The notes below the pieces were generated by a model, which was not told the DNA's origin, ran no database searches, and saw only the letters and a list, made by a program, of their open reading frames with translations. Position numbers and translations under genes: made by a program. DNA of 64,000 nt from Melanocharis versteri. Its lineage: Eukaryota > Chordata > Aves > Passeriformes > Melanocharitidae. Below, in pieces: positions 11,925-22,385 of the stretch; position 1 is the stretch's first letter; each line of letters begins with the position of its first letter. The stretch is taken from positions 508,966-572,965 of the forward strand of contig VZTG01010141.1 of NCBI GenBank assembly GCA_013397845.1, in the 5' to 3' direction.

Positions 11925-11981
11925 TGGGGCTGGGAATGCCCTGTGGGGCTGGGAATGCCCTGTGGGGCTGGGAATGCCCTG
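11925..11981. repeat. Tandem repeat, three copies of a 19-bp unit
   Basis: Three perfect head-to-tail copies of TGGGGCTGGGAATGCCCTG run from 11925. They lie inside a CpG-richer patch (about 11805-12065) with words such as ACCCCGCCGGGAGCCGCAGCG. Perfect identity points to recent expansion by slippage or unequal exchange, so copy number may vary between individuals. Confidence 0.95.
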
Positions 11982-12185
11982 GAGAGCAGGGCCGAGGCCA
12001 TGGCTCGGCCGAGCAGGGCAGCGCTCCTTTCATGTTGGAACAACAAAGGCGGGTGCGGGAGGGAAAGGTAATCGGGATGCTGCGAACAGCGGGATGCATT
12101 TCAAACGGAACAGCGAGAGCTTTGAAGATCAATTCCTCCCAAGGAAACAAACTGCTCTTCCCGGGCTCCTCCAGAGCCCCAGCCT

Positions 12186-12223
12186 GCTCTCCCTCTCCCT
12201 CTCCCTCTCCCTCTCCCTCTCCC
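12186..12223. repeat. (CTCCCT)n hexanucleotide microsatellite
   Basis: About six uninterrupted CTCCCT units occur. Read as protein they give SLSLSL or GEGEGE strings, which explains the apparent 254-codon and 194-codon frames spanning this point. Confidence 0.95.
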
Positions 12224-13400
12224 GAAGCGTCTGGAGCTGGGCCTGTGTTAAAGGCAGTCTTTGGGAAGGTGTTTGTCCCAGGCTGGATGCGGCTCCCTGG
12301 GCAGCCAGGTGGAGGCTTGGCTGCTCCTGCTGCCCACTGAGCAAAGGCAGGAGGGAGGGCAGGAGTTATTCCCGGGTCGCATCCCCCTCCTGGCCCCAAG
12401 GTGAAGGGGAAAGCCGCTCAAAGCAATTATCTACAGAGCAGCTGATGAATGTGCTCCCAAGGTGGATGCAATCAGGATTCCTTGCAGAGGGAGGGAAGGG
12501 GACTGGAGCTGGGGAGGGAGAAAGCACCCCAGCACCCCAAGGACACGCAGCCACTGCTGGGGTGAGAGCTCAGCTCTCGCAGCAGGATTATTCAATTTCC
12601 TGGATTTCCATCATCAGGAAAACCACAGCTTTTGTGTTTGTGTGGTTTTTAACCAAAGATCCAATTCTGCATTCTCAGGACTCCTGGAGCCGGGGCTTAG
12701 GAACAAGCAGGGAATGCTCTCATTAGCTAAACCTTTGTTAACGCTCACTCACATCACCTCGTTCAGATTCACATCAACGGAATTGGCTTTTTTGGAACAG
12801 TTCCTTGAAAAGGGGGAAAAAAATAAACAACCTGTTTTGTGTCAATGTTTTCTAAGCAAAATATTTTGAGCTTTCTGCTTTGGTTTATTTGCTTTGTGTG
12901 AGCTTTTAAATCAGACACAATTAACACAAAAAGGAGAGAGATCTTGTAGTTGTCAGGAAATGCTTCAGTTTTCCCTTTTCATCTGCTAAACATTGATACA
13001 TGAAAATAATCTGCCCCTCCCTCCACTGTTTGTTTTTTTTCAAAAACCACGAGCAAGCTTCAAATAGGCCCTGGGAGCTCCCCTTGCTTGGCTCCCCCCA
13101 TCCTGCACCCACACCTTGGTGGGGACATGGCCAGGTTTACACTCCCCCAATTGCATTATGTTTGAGTGGTTTATGATTTGGATTTTCATGCAGAGCAGCC
13201 TGTTCCAGCTCCTCATAACAAAGACAATTATGCTAAGTTTATTGGATTTGCATTCAGGGCTGATTTGTCAGAATTGTATATTGGTTCTGGGAGATGGAAG
13301 GGGAGGAAGAGAGGGGGCATTTGCTTTTCATGAGGACAGAAAAAAAAGCCCAGTATAAAATTAATTTCTCTGTTTCACAGCCCCTTCTCAGTGCACAGAT
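12224..13400. other. Unique sequence; AT-rich candidate regulatory block at 12590-13290
   Basis: 12590-13060 and 13140-13290 are AT-rich and CpG-poor. The second carries AACAAAGACAATTATGC (13216-13232), which contains adjoining SOX-like AACAAAG and ACAAT words, plus several ATTA cores. No coding frame is recognisable. Confidence 0.4.
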
Positions 13401-13495
13401 TCCTTCCTTCCTTCCTTCCTTTCTTTCTTCCTTCCTTCCTTCCTTCCTTCCTTCCTTCCTTCCTTCCTTCCTTCCTTCCTTCCTCCCTCCCTCCC
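13401..13495. repeat. (CCTT)n microsatellite
   Basis: About 95 bp of TTCC units have one short interruption (CTTTCTTTCTTCC near 13420) and degenerate to CCTCCC at the end. It is the same motif as the tract at 4789. The opposite strand yields an artificial GRKE repeat frame. Confidence 0.97.
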
Positions 13496-13834
13496 AGACT
13501 CTGTGCCCATTTCCTGGTGAAGGCCAGGTGTGACCATGGCCAGGCCACCTCTAAGTGCACATTTACAAAGAAATCCCATGGATGCAGTGAGGAGGCTGCT
13601 CTGGGATTTCATACCCCACTGCTGCACTGGAATTCTCACTGCCAGAGCTTCCAACCCTGTGCTAGGCCCTGTAAAACCATCCCTTCCTGGAGCAGACAGC
13701 CCACGATCCTGGAGAACTTGCCAGGTTGGCTCCTGTCCTCTTGGAAAGGACTTCAGGGTGTCTTTGTGTCACCTGGCAGAAAGGCTCCTCCTTAGAGCAG
13801 TGCTGAAGCCAGGCAAAATGTCACCCGGCAGGGA

Positions 13835-13990
13835 GATCATGGAATCATGGAATGCTTTGAATTGAAAGGGGCTTTAAAGCTCATCCAGTTCCACCCCCTG
13901 CCATGGGCAGGGACACCTTCCACTGTCCCAGGCTGCTCCAAGGCCCATCCAGCCTGGCCTTGGACACCTCTCACAATATCCCATCTGCCT
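13835..13990 (-). mobile_element. CR1 fragment, type A, internally deleted
   Basis: Antisense 3' end: GATCATGGAATCATGGAATG, AAAGCTCATCCAGTTCCACC, CCATGGGCAGGGACACC, CCAGCCTGGCCTTGGACACC. It then jumps directly to CACAATATCCCATCTGCC, so the segment carrying the GGGCAGCCACAGCTTCTCTG block is missing. The deletion joins two regions normally about 90 bp apart. Confidence 0.88.
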
Positions 13991-14480
13991 CTCCCATGGA
14001 AAACCGCAGAGGTCTGACAAATGCAGGTACCTCCTAATTGGTTTCTTGAGTTTCCCACAAATCCCATTTTGCTTTATTTTAATTTTCCCCATTCCCAAGG
14101 CCCCCATCCTCTGTTTGCACATACCCTTGCTGTGCATTTATCGATGCCATCCCAGCAGTCTCCAAGGCAACCTGGCCCCTCACAAGGCACAACACTCCCG
14201 AGGTCACGGCAGCAAGGTGGGAATGGTCGCCCATGGAAGAGGGACAGAGCTGGATCCATTCCCTTTATTAAAAAGCTGCAAATGGCCACATATTTTTATG
14301 GCCATGTGTCTCTTCTGGCTTCTCAAGCTCATGAAGATGGGATTAAAATGTTGAGCTCTATCTTGGCATGAAGCAACGCGGACAGTTTGGATCCCACACC
14401 TGTCTGAGGACTGCCAAGGGGATGTGAAGGTGGACGGATGAGGGGGACAGGAATGCAGGTCCTTCTTTGGCATCTCTGCT
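13991..14480. other. Short unique spacer between two same-strand CR1 fragments
   Basis: No gene or repeat is recognised. It is GC-neutral, with no informative frame. Confidence 0.4.
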
Positions 14481-14623
14481 TTATGATCCCAGAACGGTTT
14501 GGGTTGGAAGGACCTCAAAACCCAGCTCGTTCCACCCCCTGCCATGGGCAGGGACACCTTCCACTATCCTAGGTTGCTCCAAGCCTCATCCACCCTGCCT
14601 GGCCTTGAACACTTCCAGGGATG
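14481..14623 (-). mobile_element. CR1 3'-end fragment, type A
   Basis: Antisense: TTATGATCCCAGAACGG, GTTTGGGTTGGAAGGACC, GCCATGGGCAGGGACACC, CTATCCTAGGTTGCTCC, CCTGGCCTTGAACACTTCC. It ends at CCAGGGATG, so about 140 bp of the 3' end is retained. Confidence 0.92.
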
Positions 14624-15929
14624 AAAATCCCTGTGCAAAAACCCTTTGCAGACTTTCCAAAGGCACGTGTGTGCTCAGTTTTGGAAGAAGCTTGGGGAAT
14701 GGGGGTTTGCCTCCCTTTTTTACTCCAGCATCTCCTACACATCAAACACAGAAGAGGGTTTGGAACAAATATGCCACTGGGTTTGCTTTCCTTTCTTCCC
14801 CTACTCTTTTAGAAGATGGATCTCTTCCACCTGCACCTGGTCCAGGTGTTGAGTGCCTGACTAAGAAGGACTGGTTTAATTGTCTCCTTCCTCTGGGCTT
14901 CCTGTTCAAAGTCACCCAGTTAATTTATTCTGCCTCTTCCAGCTTCTCAATGTCTACTCAGAATTGAAAACCATTGATATTTTTTTACCCTGTCTCATGT
15001 TTTTTATTCCAATTGCAAGCCAGTGGTGGAGGGTGGCTTTTTTCATGGCTCTTAGGAGGAAAACTCATGCCTACAAAAAATGCAGAAGCCTGCGGGAAGA
15101 GAAACTATGCACAAAGCCAAATAATGCATCCCAGAACCCGGAAAAGTTTCTCCTCCATCTTCCCTATGCATTCCTGGCATCCTGAAGGATTCCAAGGGCC
15201 CGGTTTTCCAGCAGGGCCATGGGATGGATGTCCCACACCCAGCCAAGGCTCATTGCCAGTGTGCCCATGTCCTGTCCCGCTGCTTCTCCCTGGGCCACGG
15301 CCACTGCCAAGCCCAGACACCCTTCCTGGTGCTCCAAATCCTATGGAGCAATTGGGATTTGCAGCCTGTGCTTGGGAAGTGTGGCAAAACAGCCAACAAG
15401 GCAGGTGGTGGCTTCAGGACCTTCCCAGGAGGGCTGGGAAGAGAGGAGTGAGGGAACTCCCACAATGAGAGCCCCACGCTGGGTGTGATAATCAGTCCTA
15501 AACCCAGCCTAACCCTGCCCAGTTAGGCTGTTGTAACTAATCCTGGCTCTTCCTCATCCCTCCACAGGAGCTGTTCTTCACAGGGCCTGGTTCGGCTTAG
15601 CCCCAGGCTCATTTTGCACTGCTTGGACCACGGGGAGTGTGAATACACCCCTGAAACCCAGAGCAATTCTAATCCTGAGAGATTTCCTCTAGAAGATTTA
15701 CATCCCTGTGCAGCTGAAATTTCAGGTATTTCCCTGATTGCTGGAGGCAGGCAGCGAAACACGACCATTCAGATGCCAAGCTCGTACAAAATGAGCTTAA
15801 AAACGTGATTTAAAAAAACCCCAACAAACCATTCTGGGCTCCTCTTGTTTGTTTTTTGATGCCAGAGTATCCAGACCGACAGTGGAAAAGACTCCAGAAT
15901 CACAGGTAGCCAAACCCTTCCTAAATACA
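14624..15929. other. Unique non-coding sequence
   Basis: No gene or repeat is recognised. It is T-rich at about 14700-15060. A frame of 164 codons at 14974-15468 has no known motif and is paralleled by frames in other phases. Confidence 0.45.
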
Positions 15930-16285
15930 GAGAATCATGGAATTGTTTAGGTTGGAAAAGCCCTCAAGTCCCACTGTTCCCCAGCACTGCCAATGCCTCC
16001 ACTGACCTGTGTCCCCAAGTGCCACATCCACACAGCTTTTAAATCCCTCCAGGCATGGGGACTCCACCACCTCCCTGAGCAGCCTGTTCCAATTCCTGAC
16101 CACCCTTTCCAGGAAGGAATTCTCCCTGATATCCAACCTAAACGTCCCCTGGCACAGCTTGAGGCCATTTCCTCTCATCCTGCCCCTTGTTCCCTGGGAG
16201 CAGAGCACAACCCTCCACTGGCTGCCCTCTCCTGTCACGGGGCTGTGGAGAGCCAGAAGGTCCCCCCTGAGTCTCCTTTTCTCCA
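15930..16285 (-). mobile_element. CR1 fragment, type B, with ORF2 C-terminal remnant
   Basis: About 355 bp antisense, from the tail (AGAATCATGGAATTGTTTAGG) through CAGCACTGCCAATGCC, CCCCAAGTGCCACATCCACA, GAATTCTCCCTGATATCC, GGCACAGCTTGAGGCC and GAGAGCCAGAAGGTCCCCCC to CTCCTTTTCTCCA. The minus strand still reads RLDIRENSFLERVVRNWN, the conserved C-terminal region of CR1 ORF2, in an open frame. It is one of the better preserved copies. It is a dead 5'-truncated remnant, not an active gene. Confidence 0.93.
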
Positions 16286-16512
16286 TGAAACCTTGAGTTT
16301 CATGGATGGGTGTGCAATGATCACACTTAGAGCACACGGCCTGGGAGACCCCAGACAGAGCCAGAGAAGGAAGAGGAACTGGAGAGATGACGGTGCCAAT
16401 ATCCTTTGCCAGGGCAACACAGGACTTTTAGGATATGAGACCAGTGTCCATAAATTTGTTGCCATTCCACAGCCAAAACGCTCAGTGCAGTGCACAACTC
16501 TCACTATAGAGT

Positions 16513-16645
16513 TCATGGAATCACAGGATCATAGAATAATATCCTGAGCTGGAAGGGACACACAAGGACCAACTGCAGCTCCTGGCCCGGCACAGGACAA
16601 CCCCAAGAATCGCACCATGTGCCCTAGTTCCTGCTCCTGAAACAT
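16513..16645 (-). mobile_element. CR1 3'-end fragment, type C
   Basis: Antisense: CATGGAATCACAGGATCATA, GAATAATATCCTGAGCTGGAA, GGGACACACAAGGACCAACTG, CTCCTGGCCCGGCACAGGAC, AACCCCAAGAATCGCACC. This is a different CR1 3' end from type A; its sense form ends GGTCCCTTCCAGCTCAGGAT. It lies 230 bp from another minus-strand CR1. Confidence 0.88.
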
Positions 16646-19600
16646 CTCCCTTCCCAGCCAGAGCACTGATGAAAAGGAGGCCTTGGAAATGTTTTTAAAC
16701 AGCAGCCTGGGCAAGCTTTAGGCACAGGCTGTGAGAAGGGGTTAAGCGATCCGAGTGAGTGATGTGAATCATTAACGGCAGTGGGTGGATCCTATAGTGG
16801 GAATAAGAACCGAGGCTGTGCAGCCCACGGGCGTGGGGGCTGAATGCCGTGGATCTGCCCTCCTTTCCCACAGGATCATCCCCGTGGCACCGGGGCGAGC
16901 CCACGCCACCTTCCCCTGCTGCAAATCCCGGGCTGAACTCGGGGACAGCTCCCTGTGCTGCCACAGCTTGGTCAGCCTTGGTTCTACCAACTACCAACAC
17001 CTGAAGATGCTTCCAAGCAGCCCCGAGCGGAGCACTCTGATTTTTGGGAAAGGACAAAGTGATCTGCTTGCTCCAAGAGGCACAGGAAAGCTTCAGTGGT
17101 AAAAAGCATCTTTTTTCTCTTTCAGCAAATATTCCTATCGACATGTGTGGAGTGGGGATTTGGGTGTTCTGGTACCTCCCTCCATCCCCTGATGAAAGCC
17201 AAGGGGCTGCCTCACACAATCCCTGCTCCAACCCCTCTTCCCACAGCTGCTGCTTGGAGCAGGTGGCACAAGCCCTGAGATGCCACCCAAAGAAAGGACC
17301 TGTGGGAAGAAGCCTGGGTAAAGAAGACCAACAGGGACGTAGAAAACTTCTGGGTACTCCAGAGAAACCTTTGCCTCATCTTTAGAAGCTCTGCAGGTGC
17401 AGGGGGTGTGAGCAAGGGGAGTGAAAATGTTTTCTAGACATCTGTAGGATTGTACAGGCACTTTTATCCCTTCTGGCCTGGGGCACTGTTCCTCTGCTCC
17501 GGTTTCAGAACAGCCCTGTTCCCAGAGGCCAGCGCTGGAGCAGCTGAGCAAAACAGCTGCTGGAGAAGTTCTGGGTGCTCTGCCGCTGGCATCCTGCTGA
17601 GAATTCCTTCTGTGGAGCTGTTTCCAGCTGCTCACCTGCATTAATGCAGGGATCCAACAGTTTGGCTCCACGGTTTATTAAACTTCGCCTCTTTGTGACA
17701 AGGTGTGAACCTGTGCTCTACAATAATTTTCCAAAGCTTTTACATGCCAGGGAAATTACCAGCCATGGAGCCCTGAACAGCGGGGGAAAGAGCAGGCTTC
17801 ACATTAGGGATGAGCATTTGGAGTGGAGCAGATGGATGAGGCAGCAGTGTGTGAGGAGCTGTGCACTACAGAGCCTAAGGAAGCCTGGGACAGCGAACTG
17901 TCTCCTGGATCACCCTGTAGCTCAGCACCAGCTCACGTGCTGCCCAAGCCAGGTGTGGCTCCAGAGGCTTTTCCCAGTGAAGATGTGGCCCAAGGCTTTG
18001 CTCCAACAGCACTTGGTGGTTCATTGATTCATCTCCACACTCCGCTCTCCTCCTTCCTGAGTCACGCTGCCCTGGTGCTGGCAGGACACTGATGAGTGCT
18101 GTGATCCGCAGGCTTGGCTCGCTCCTCGCAGCTTCCAGGTGGGTGTTGGAGCTGTGGGACTGATCTGCGAGTGGCCACCAGCCAGATCAGTCACCGTGCT
18201 GTGTCACACCTGCATGTGCGATCTGTGGGCTGTGCAGCCAAAGAGCCCCTTTGTCACATCCTGGGAATGACAGCCAGCCCAGGAGCCGGCCCCTCTGCCC
18301 CCTGCACGCACCTCCAAAGGGTGTCTGTGCCAGAGCCATACCTGACCTGGACGCTGGTGATGGATGAGAACGGAGCAGAGGCAGGAGCAGCGGGGGACAA
18401 GGAGAAACAAGGCTTTTCAGAGCAAGCAGGGAGGCACACAGTGAATAAAAGCTGTGTTGGAGGTGGAAAATGACTGATTCAGGGCTGATAATGCCATTGA
18501 AACACCTGCAACCTCCTCCTCCTCCTCTAGAGCCCAGGAGCTGGCACGGCTCGGGGAAAGGGCGCTGTGTTGGATGCAGCTGGTGTAGGTGGGTGGAGAA
18601 CATGCTCCCTCCATAGGTGTTCACAAGGGGGGATGGCAGAGCTGCCTGGAGCTGTCCCACGTCACCCGTGGGCTGTGGGGGACACATGGGAGTGGCTGGG
18701 CATGGATGCTCAGCTGTGCGTTTCCAAGCTGTGCTACATGGAAGGATCCTTCTGATTCCCCAGTACTCCGAGCTGAGCTCTCTGTTGGGAATCCAGGCCC
18801 CAAGATCAATCCATCGCTTGCCCAACTTGTTGCTGTCCTCATTTCTCTGGTCCAGGCCAAGCAGCAGAACGGAGATGCCACAGTTTTATCAGCAAAACCC
18901 AGAGCAGAGAGAGCAACATGTCCTTCAATGGAGCAGGAACTCAGCTGTGGCAAAGAGGAAGAGGAGGAGAAGGAGAACGAGGAGGAGGAGCTCCTTAGGC
19001 TCTGAAACATAAAGGTGTGAAAACCAGGCACCACATAAACATCATGGGTTTGTTGTGTATTTTCTATTCCACAATAAGACCTACTCAGGCTGGCTCAGCA
19101 CAATCCAAGGAATGCATCAGCCGTGGACTCAAGGTCCTTCCAGCAGAGACCTCTCCAGCTTTGTCTTGCTGCTGGCCAAAACAACCCTGCAAGATCCCTG
19201 CTGTGTCACGGGGGATTTTCTTCCTGGCTTTTCCCACATTGGATTAGTTTAATTCCATTTTGGCAGCAGCTATCATAGAGCACAATCCCTATCCTGACGT
19301 GTTCCACATGGAGCTGGGAGGATTTGGGTTGTCATCCTCACCACAGGCCTAACTCCCTGCTCAGCCATTAGGAGGTATTTTAGTCAAATAATAGATCCTG
19401 GTGACCAAGAAGGGACAAGGAAGGGGTAATGGGAAACAGTCCGTGCTGTACAGTCCTTGTGGCCACAGTCTTTAAAGAGGGAGTTGTCACCTCTGGAGTC
19501 ACTGGTGTGAGACTGGCTCAGGATTCCTCTGTGGAAGAACTGGACCACCTTCTGGGGCTGCCTATCTCCAAGTACAGGAGCCCAGAAAAACAGGTTTGCC

Positions 19601-19647
19601 TGGAAGTCTAACTTTAGGGGAAAAGGTAGGTGAGGTGGATCCATCTT
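16646..19647. other. 3-kb unique non-coding stretch
   Basis: No gene or mobile element is recognised. Low-complexity purine runs at 18955-18992 (GAG/GAA units) create an acidic EEEEEKENEEEE frame that is not a gene. A CCTCCTCCTCC run lies at about 18511-18528. The 212-codon minus frame at 18187-18825 overlaps equal-sized frames on the other strand and has no known motif. Confidence 0.45.
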
Positions 19648-19750
19648 CATAGAATCCCAGACTGGTCTGGGTTGGAAGGGGCTTACAGACCATCTCATTC
19701 CATGGGCAGGGACACCTTGCACTATCCCAGGTTGCTCCAAGCCCCGGGAC
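19648..19750 (-). mobile_element. CR1 3'-tip fragment, type A
   Basis: Antisense: CATAGAATCCCAGACTGGTC, TGGGTTGGAAGGGGCTTAC, CCATGGGCAGGGACACC, ACTATCCCAGGTTGCTCC. The CCCCCTG block normally between CATTCC and ATGGGC is missing. Sequence identity is lost after CAAGCCC. Confidence 0.88.
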
Positions 19751-21130
19751 AGTTCTGGAAAGGTCAGGCAGCTCCTACCGTGATTTCCTCGAGGATGTGG
19801 CACAGGCTGTGTTTTGTGCTGACACTCCCTTAGTAGCATTTGCCGTGTGAGTCAGGGGATATTTAAACTGCTCATTTACACAGTGAGCTCTAAGAATAAC
19901 CCTTCCCAACAAAATACCAGCAGGGAGAGAGGCCAGCAGGAGACAGGTGGCTCCCTGCATCCATCCTGTTGTGCCACTCTTCGTTTACTCAGTGTTTCAT
20001 CTGCTCCCCCAGGCCTGAATCAACGCCTGAGCCCACAGGCCCTGCTCATGTTCCATTTCTGTAGAGAAGTGTCTACAGCTGAGAGCAGAAATGAAAGCTG
20101 CTGCTTTGGATGAAATCCTGGGAACATATCCCTGATACTCCACAAAGCTGTGGGGCCTCCCTGAGACTCCGCGAATCTGCTACGTGCCTGACAAGTGACA
20201 TTCCTCTGCTGTGGGCCACCACAGCTGCGAGTGTCATTAAATGTCTGCAGCTCATATGGGACCACACCGACTCCATGACTTGTGCAGGGATCACTGCAAG
20301 GACAGGAGGACTCAGAGCAGAGGGGATCAGCTTGACTGTATGACCATATCCATTTGGCCACAAGGTTCAGGACATTTCCTTGTGACCCAAAGACTCTTTT
20401 GAAAGTCTACTCCTGATGGACCATATACTTTTCCTTGAGCCTTTGACCTCCTAGAGCTCATTCAGTCTGGTCTCCAGGAAATTTTTTGGATTGGAACAGT
20501 TTTACCGTTGTTCAGGAATTAAAATGAATGAATGAAATATCAGCAGGTACCTGCTAGGACTTCTGCCTGTTTGTCCACAACTTCTGTTTGTCAAGTTATT
20601 TTGGAAACCTCTGCAAAGAAACACTGTTCACTCCACCCTCTTCAGCCTCATTTTGCCCTCTTTCTGCTCATAGCAAGCGCTTTGGCAGATCCATTTCCTT
20701 GGCAGCCTAATCAGATCCACTGGGAACTACAAAGGAGGATTCAAGTGAGGCGAAGTGCTGAGGGTTCAGCTTCCCAAGTGGCTCCCCACAGGACCTGTGG
20801 AGGAATCCTCTACAGCCTGATCTTCTAGACCTGGGATAGATTTAAATCCCAGGAGCTGCTGACTTTTCAGTGTAACCTCTGAAATGTCCTTTCTCTACAG
20901 AGCGAGCTCAGAGCAGTGGGGAGTGGAAGCTGTGGAGGAAGAAGCCAATAAATATGTGAATGGAAAGGGCTGGCTGTGCACATGGAGCATGTGACGGATT
21001 CAGGAATATCACGGAGGAAGAGAAAAGGTTGAATGAGTCATTCTGACTGTAATGAGAACCAACCTGCTCACTGTGCCTGCACTACTGCAGCAGAAGGTGA
21101 CTCTGAGGAGCCTCACTGGCCAGTTCCCGA
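19751..21130. other. Unique non-coding sequence
   Basis: No gene or repeat is recognised. A short ATGAATGAATGAAA run occurs near 20525. Frames are below 115 codons. Confidence 0.45.
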
Positions 21131-21330
21131 CATCACAAAATTTATGGAATGGTTTGGGTTGGAAGGAACCTTAAAGATCACCCAGTTCCAACCCTCTGCC
21201 ATGGACAGGCCCACCCTCCCCTAGACCAGCAGGTTCAATGGGAAGAGCTCTGCTGTTTGGGATGAGTCTTACGAAGGGGCCCTGCTGTCCCTGTGGATTG
21301 TACCAAGCCAGGATGGCTCCAGAGTAGTGA
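21131..21330 (-). mobile_element. CR1 fragment, type A, probably joined to a distant ORF2 piece
   Basis: 21131-21225 is an antisense 3' tip (TTTATGGAATGGTTTGGG, TTGGAAGGAACCTTAAAGATC, CCAACCCTCTGCCATGG). After an intervening CCTAGACCAGCAGG, a region at about 21270-21325 reads on the minus strand GAILAWYNPQGQQGP. That weakly resembles the GILA..RNS.ASRT segment of CR1 ORF2, as also seen at 9342-9470. The first part is secure; the second is a weak match. Confidence 0.7.
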
Positions 21331-22083
21331 GTGCTTGTTTGTGGACAGCTATCCCAGCTGGTTCCTTCCTGCAAACACCTCTTAGGACACAGCAGGAAGA
21401 TGGGAATGCGTGAAGGATGGCAACGTTTCAGAGAGGGCCCTCTTCCCCTAACACCAAAGGCTCAGCAATAAACCTGGGAACAATTACTCCACAAAGCCGG
21501 CCTCTCCCAGGCCTCTGGGTGGGATCAGCAGAGATGTCTCTCCTCCATCTCTGGCCACTTGCTCCTGGCTGATGGTGGCCAGCTGGAAGAGGAGCAGATG
21601 GGAGAGAAGGAGGCAGAGCCTAAAACCAAAGCTCATGGAAGCAGGATGCGGCATCCGCGCTGCTAATGAACGGCTGCGCTGTCCTGCAGGGTGGCACGGA
21701 TCCAGCGGATGTGAGGAAAGCTTGGAGCCCTTCCTGGTGGGATACACCCAAACCGCAGCAGGAACCCGCACTTCCCACACGCCATTCCCACAAAGACCGG
21801 CTCTCTCCAGACCCGCTCCATCACCAGCACAGCTCCAAGGCAAACTGGGCAGAGAAGCCGGATCCAAGTGCCAGCTGTCTCCAAGAGCTTCCTGCCTCCT
21901 CGCACGCCTGCTGTCAACATGGGCCAGGCCTCGGCCAAGAGCAGCATCTGCACGAGGGCGAGCCAAGCCAAGCTTTGCTGGCAGAGAGAAAGGCTGGGAA
22001 GAGCTACAGTCACATTGGAGCTGCTCAAGCACAATCCCTCGGGAGCATGAGGAGCCACGATCAACCTCTTTAGATCAACTCGC
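21331..22083. other. Unique GC-rich sequence with overlapping open frames on both strands
   Basis: Frames of 269 (+), 182 (-) and 142 (-) codons overlap here. The + frame (21572-22381) runs on into antisense CR1 and the others have no known motif. Overlap on both strands is expected where stop codons are rare. No splice-flanked exon is convincing. Confidence 0.45.
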
Positions 22084-22385
22084 AGAATCATGGATCACAG
22101 AATGGTTAAGGTGGGAAGGGACCACAGTGGGTCACCCTGCTCCAGCAGGGTCATCCCAGAGCACACGGACTGCATCCAGATGGTTCTGGAATATCCCCAG
22201 TGAGGAGACTCCACACCCTCTCTGGGGTCTGTTCAGTGCTCCGTCACTGCACAGGAAAGAAGTTCTTCCTCATGTTAAGGTGGAACTCCCTGGGCATCAA
22301 TTCCTGCCTCTGCCTCTTGTCCCAGTGCTGAGCACCACCAAGAAGAGCTTGGATCCAACCTCTGGACACCCTCCCTTCTGATATT
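22084..22385 (-). mobile_element. CR1 3' fragment, type D
   Basis: Antisense, about 300 bp: AATCATGGATCACAGAATGG, AGGTGGGAAGGGACCACAG, GGTCATCCCAGAGCACACGG, GTTCTGGAATATCCCCAGTG, AGGAGACTCCACACCCTCTC, AAGAAGTTCTTCCTCATGTT, AGGTGGAACTCCCTG, CACCCTCCCTTCTGATATTTA. This is a distinct CR1 lineage: it has the CTTCCTCATGTTGAGGTGGAA block and lacks the CAGGTTGCTCCAAGC block. It is the only copy of this type I see in the window. Confidence 0.92.

Noticed and set aside
11962..12726. 254-codon open frame on +
   Set aside because: It starts in the 19-bp tandem repeat and runs through the CTCCCT microsatellite, giving an artificial SLSLSL string. There is no known domain.
13375..13560. GRKE-repeat frame on -
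   Set aside because: It is a translation of the CCTT microsatellite on the opposite strand. The same applies to the 4732-5088 frame.
15921..16337. 138-codon minus frame with a coherent protein motif
   Set aside because: The motif is the CR1 ORF2 C-terminus, so it is annotated as a mobile element and not as a host gene.
18187..18825. 212-codon open frame on -
   Set aside because: Equal-sized frames overlap on the other strand and the composition is low-complexity. There is no family match.
21572..22381. 269-codon open frame on +
   Set aside because: Its last third is antisense CR1 (22084-22385), and the rest overlaps frames of similar length on the other strand. There is no recognisable motif.
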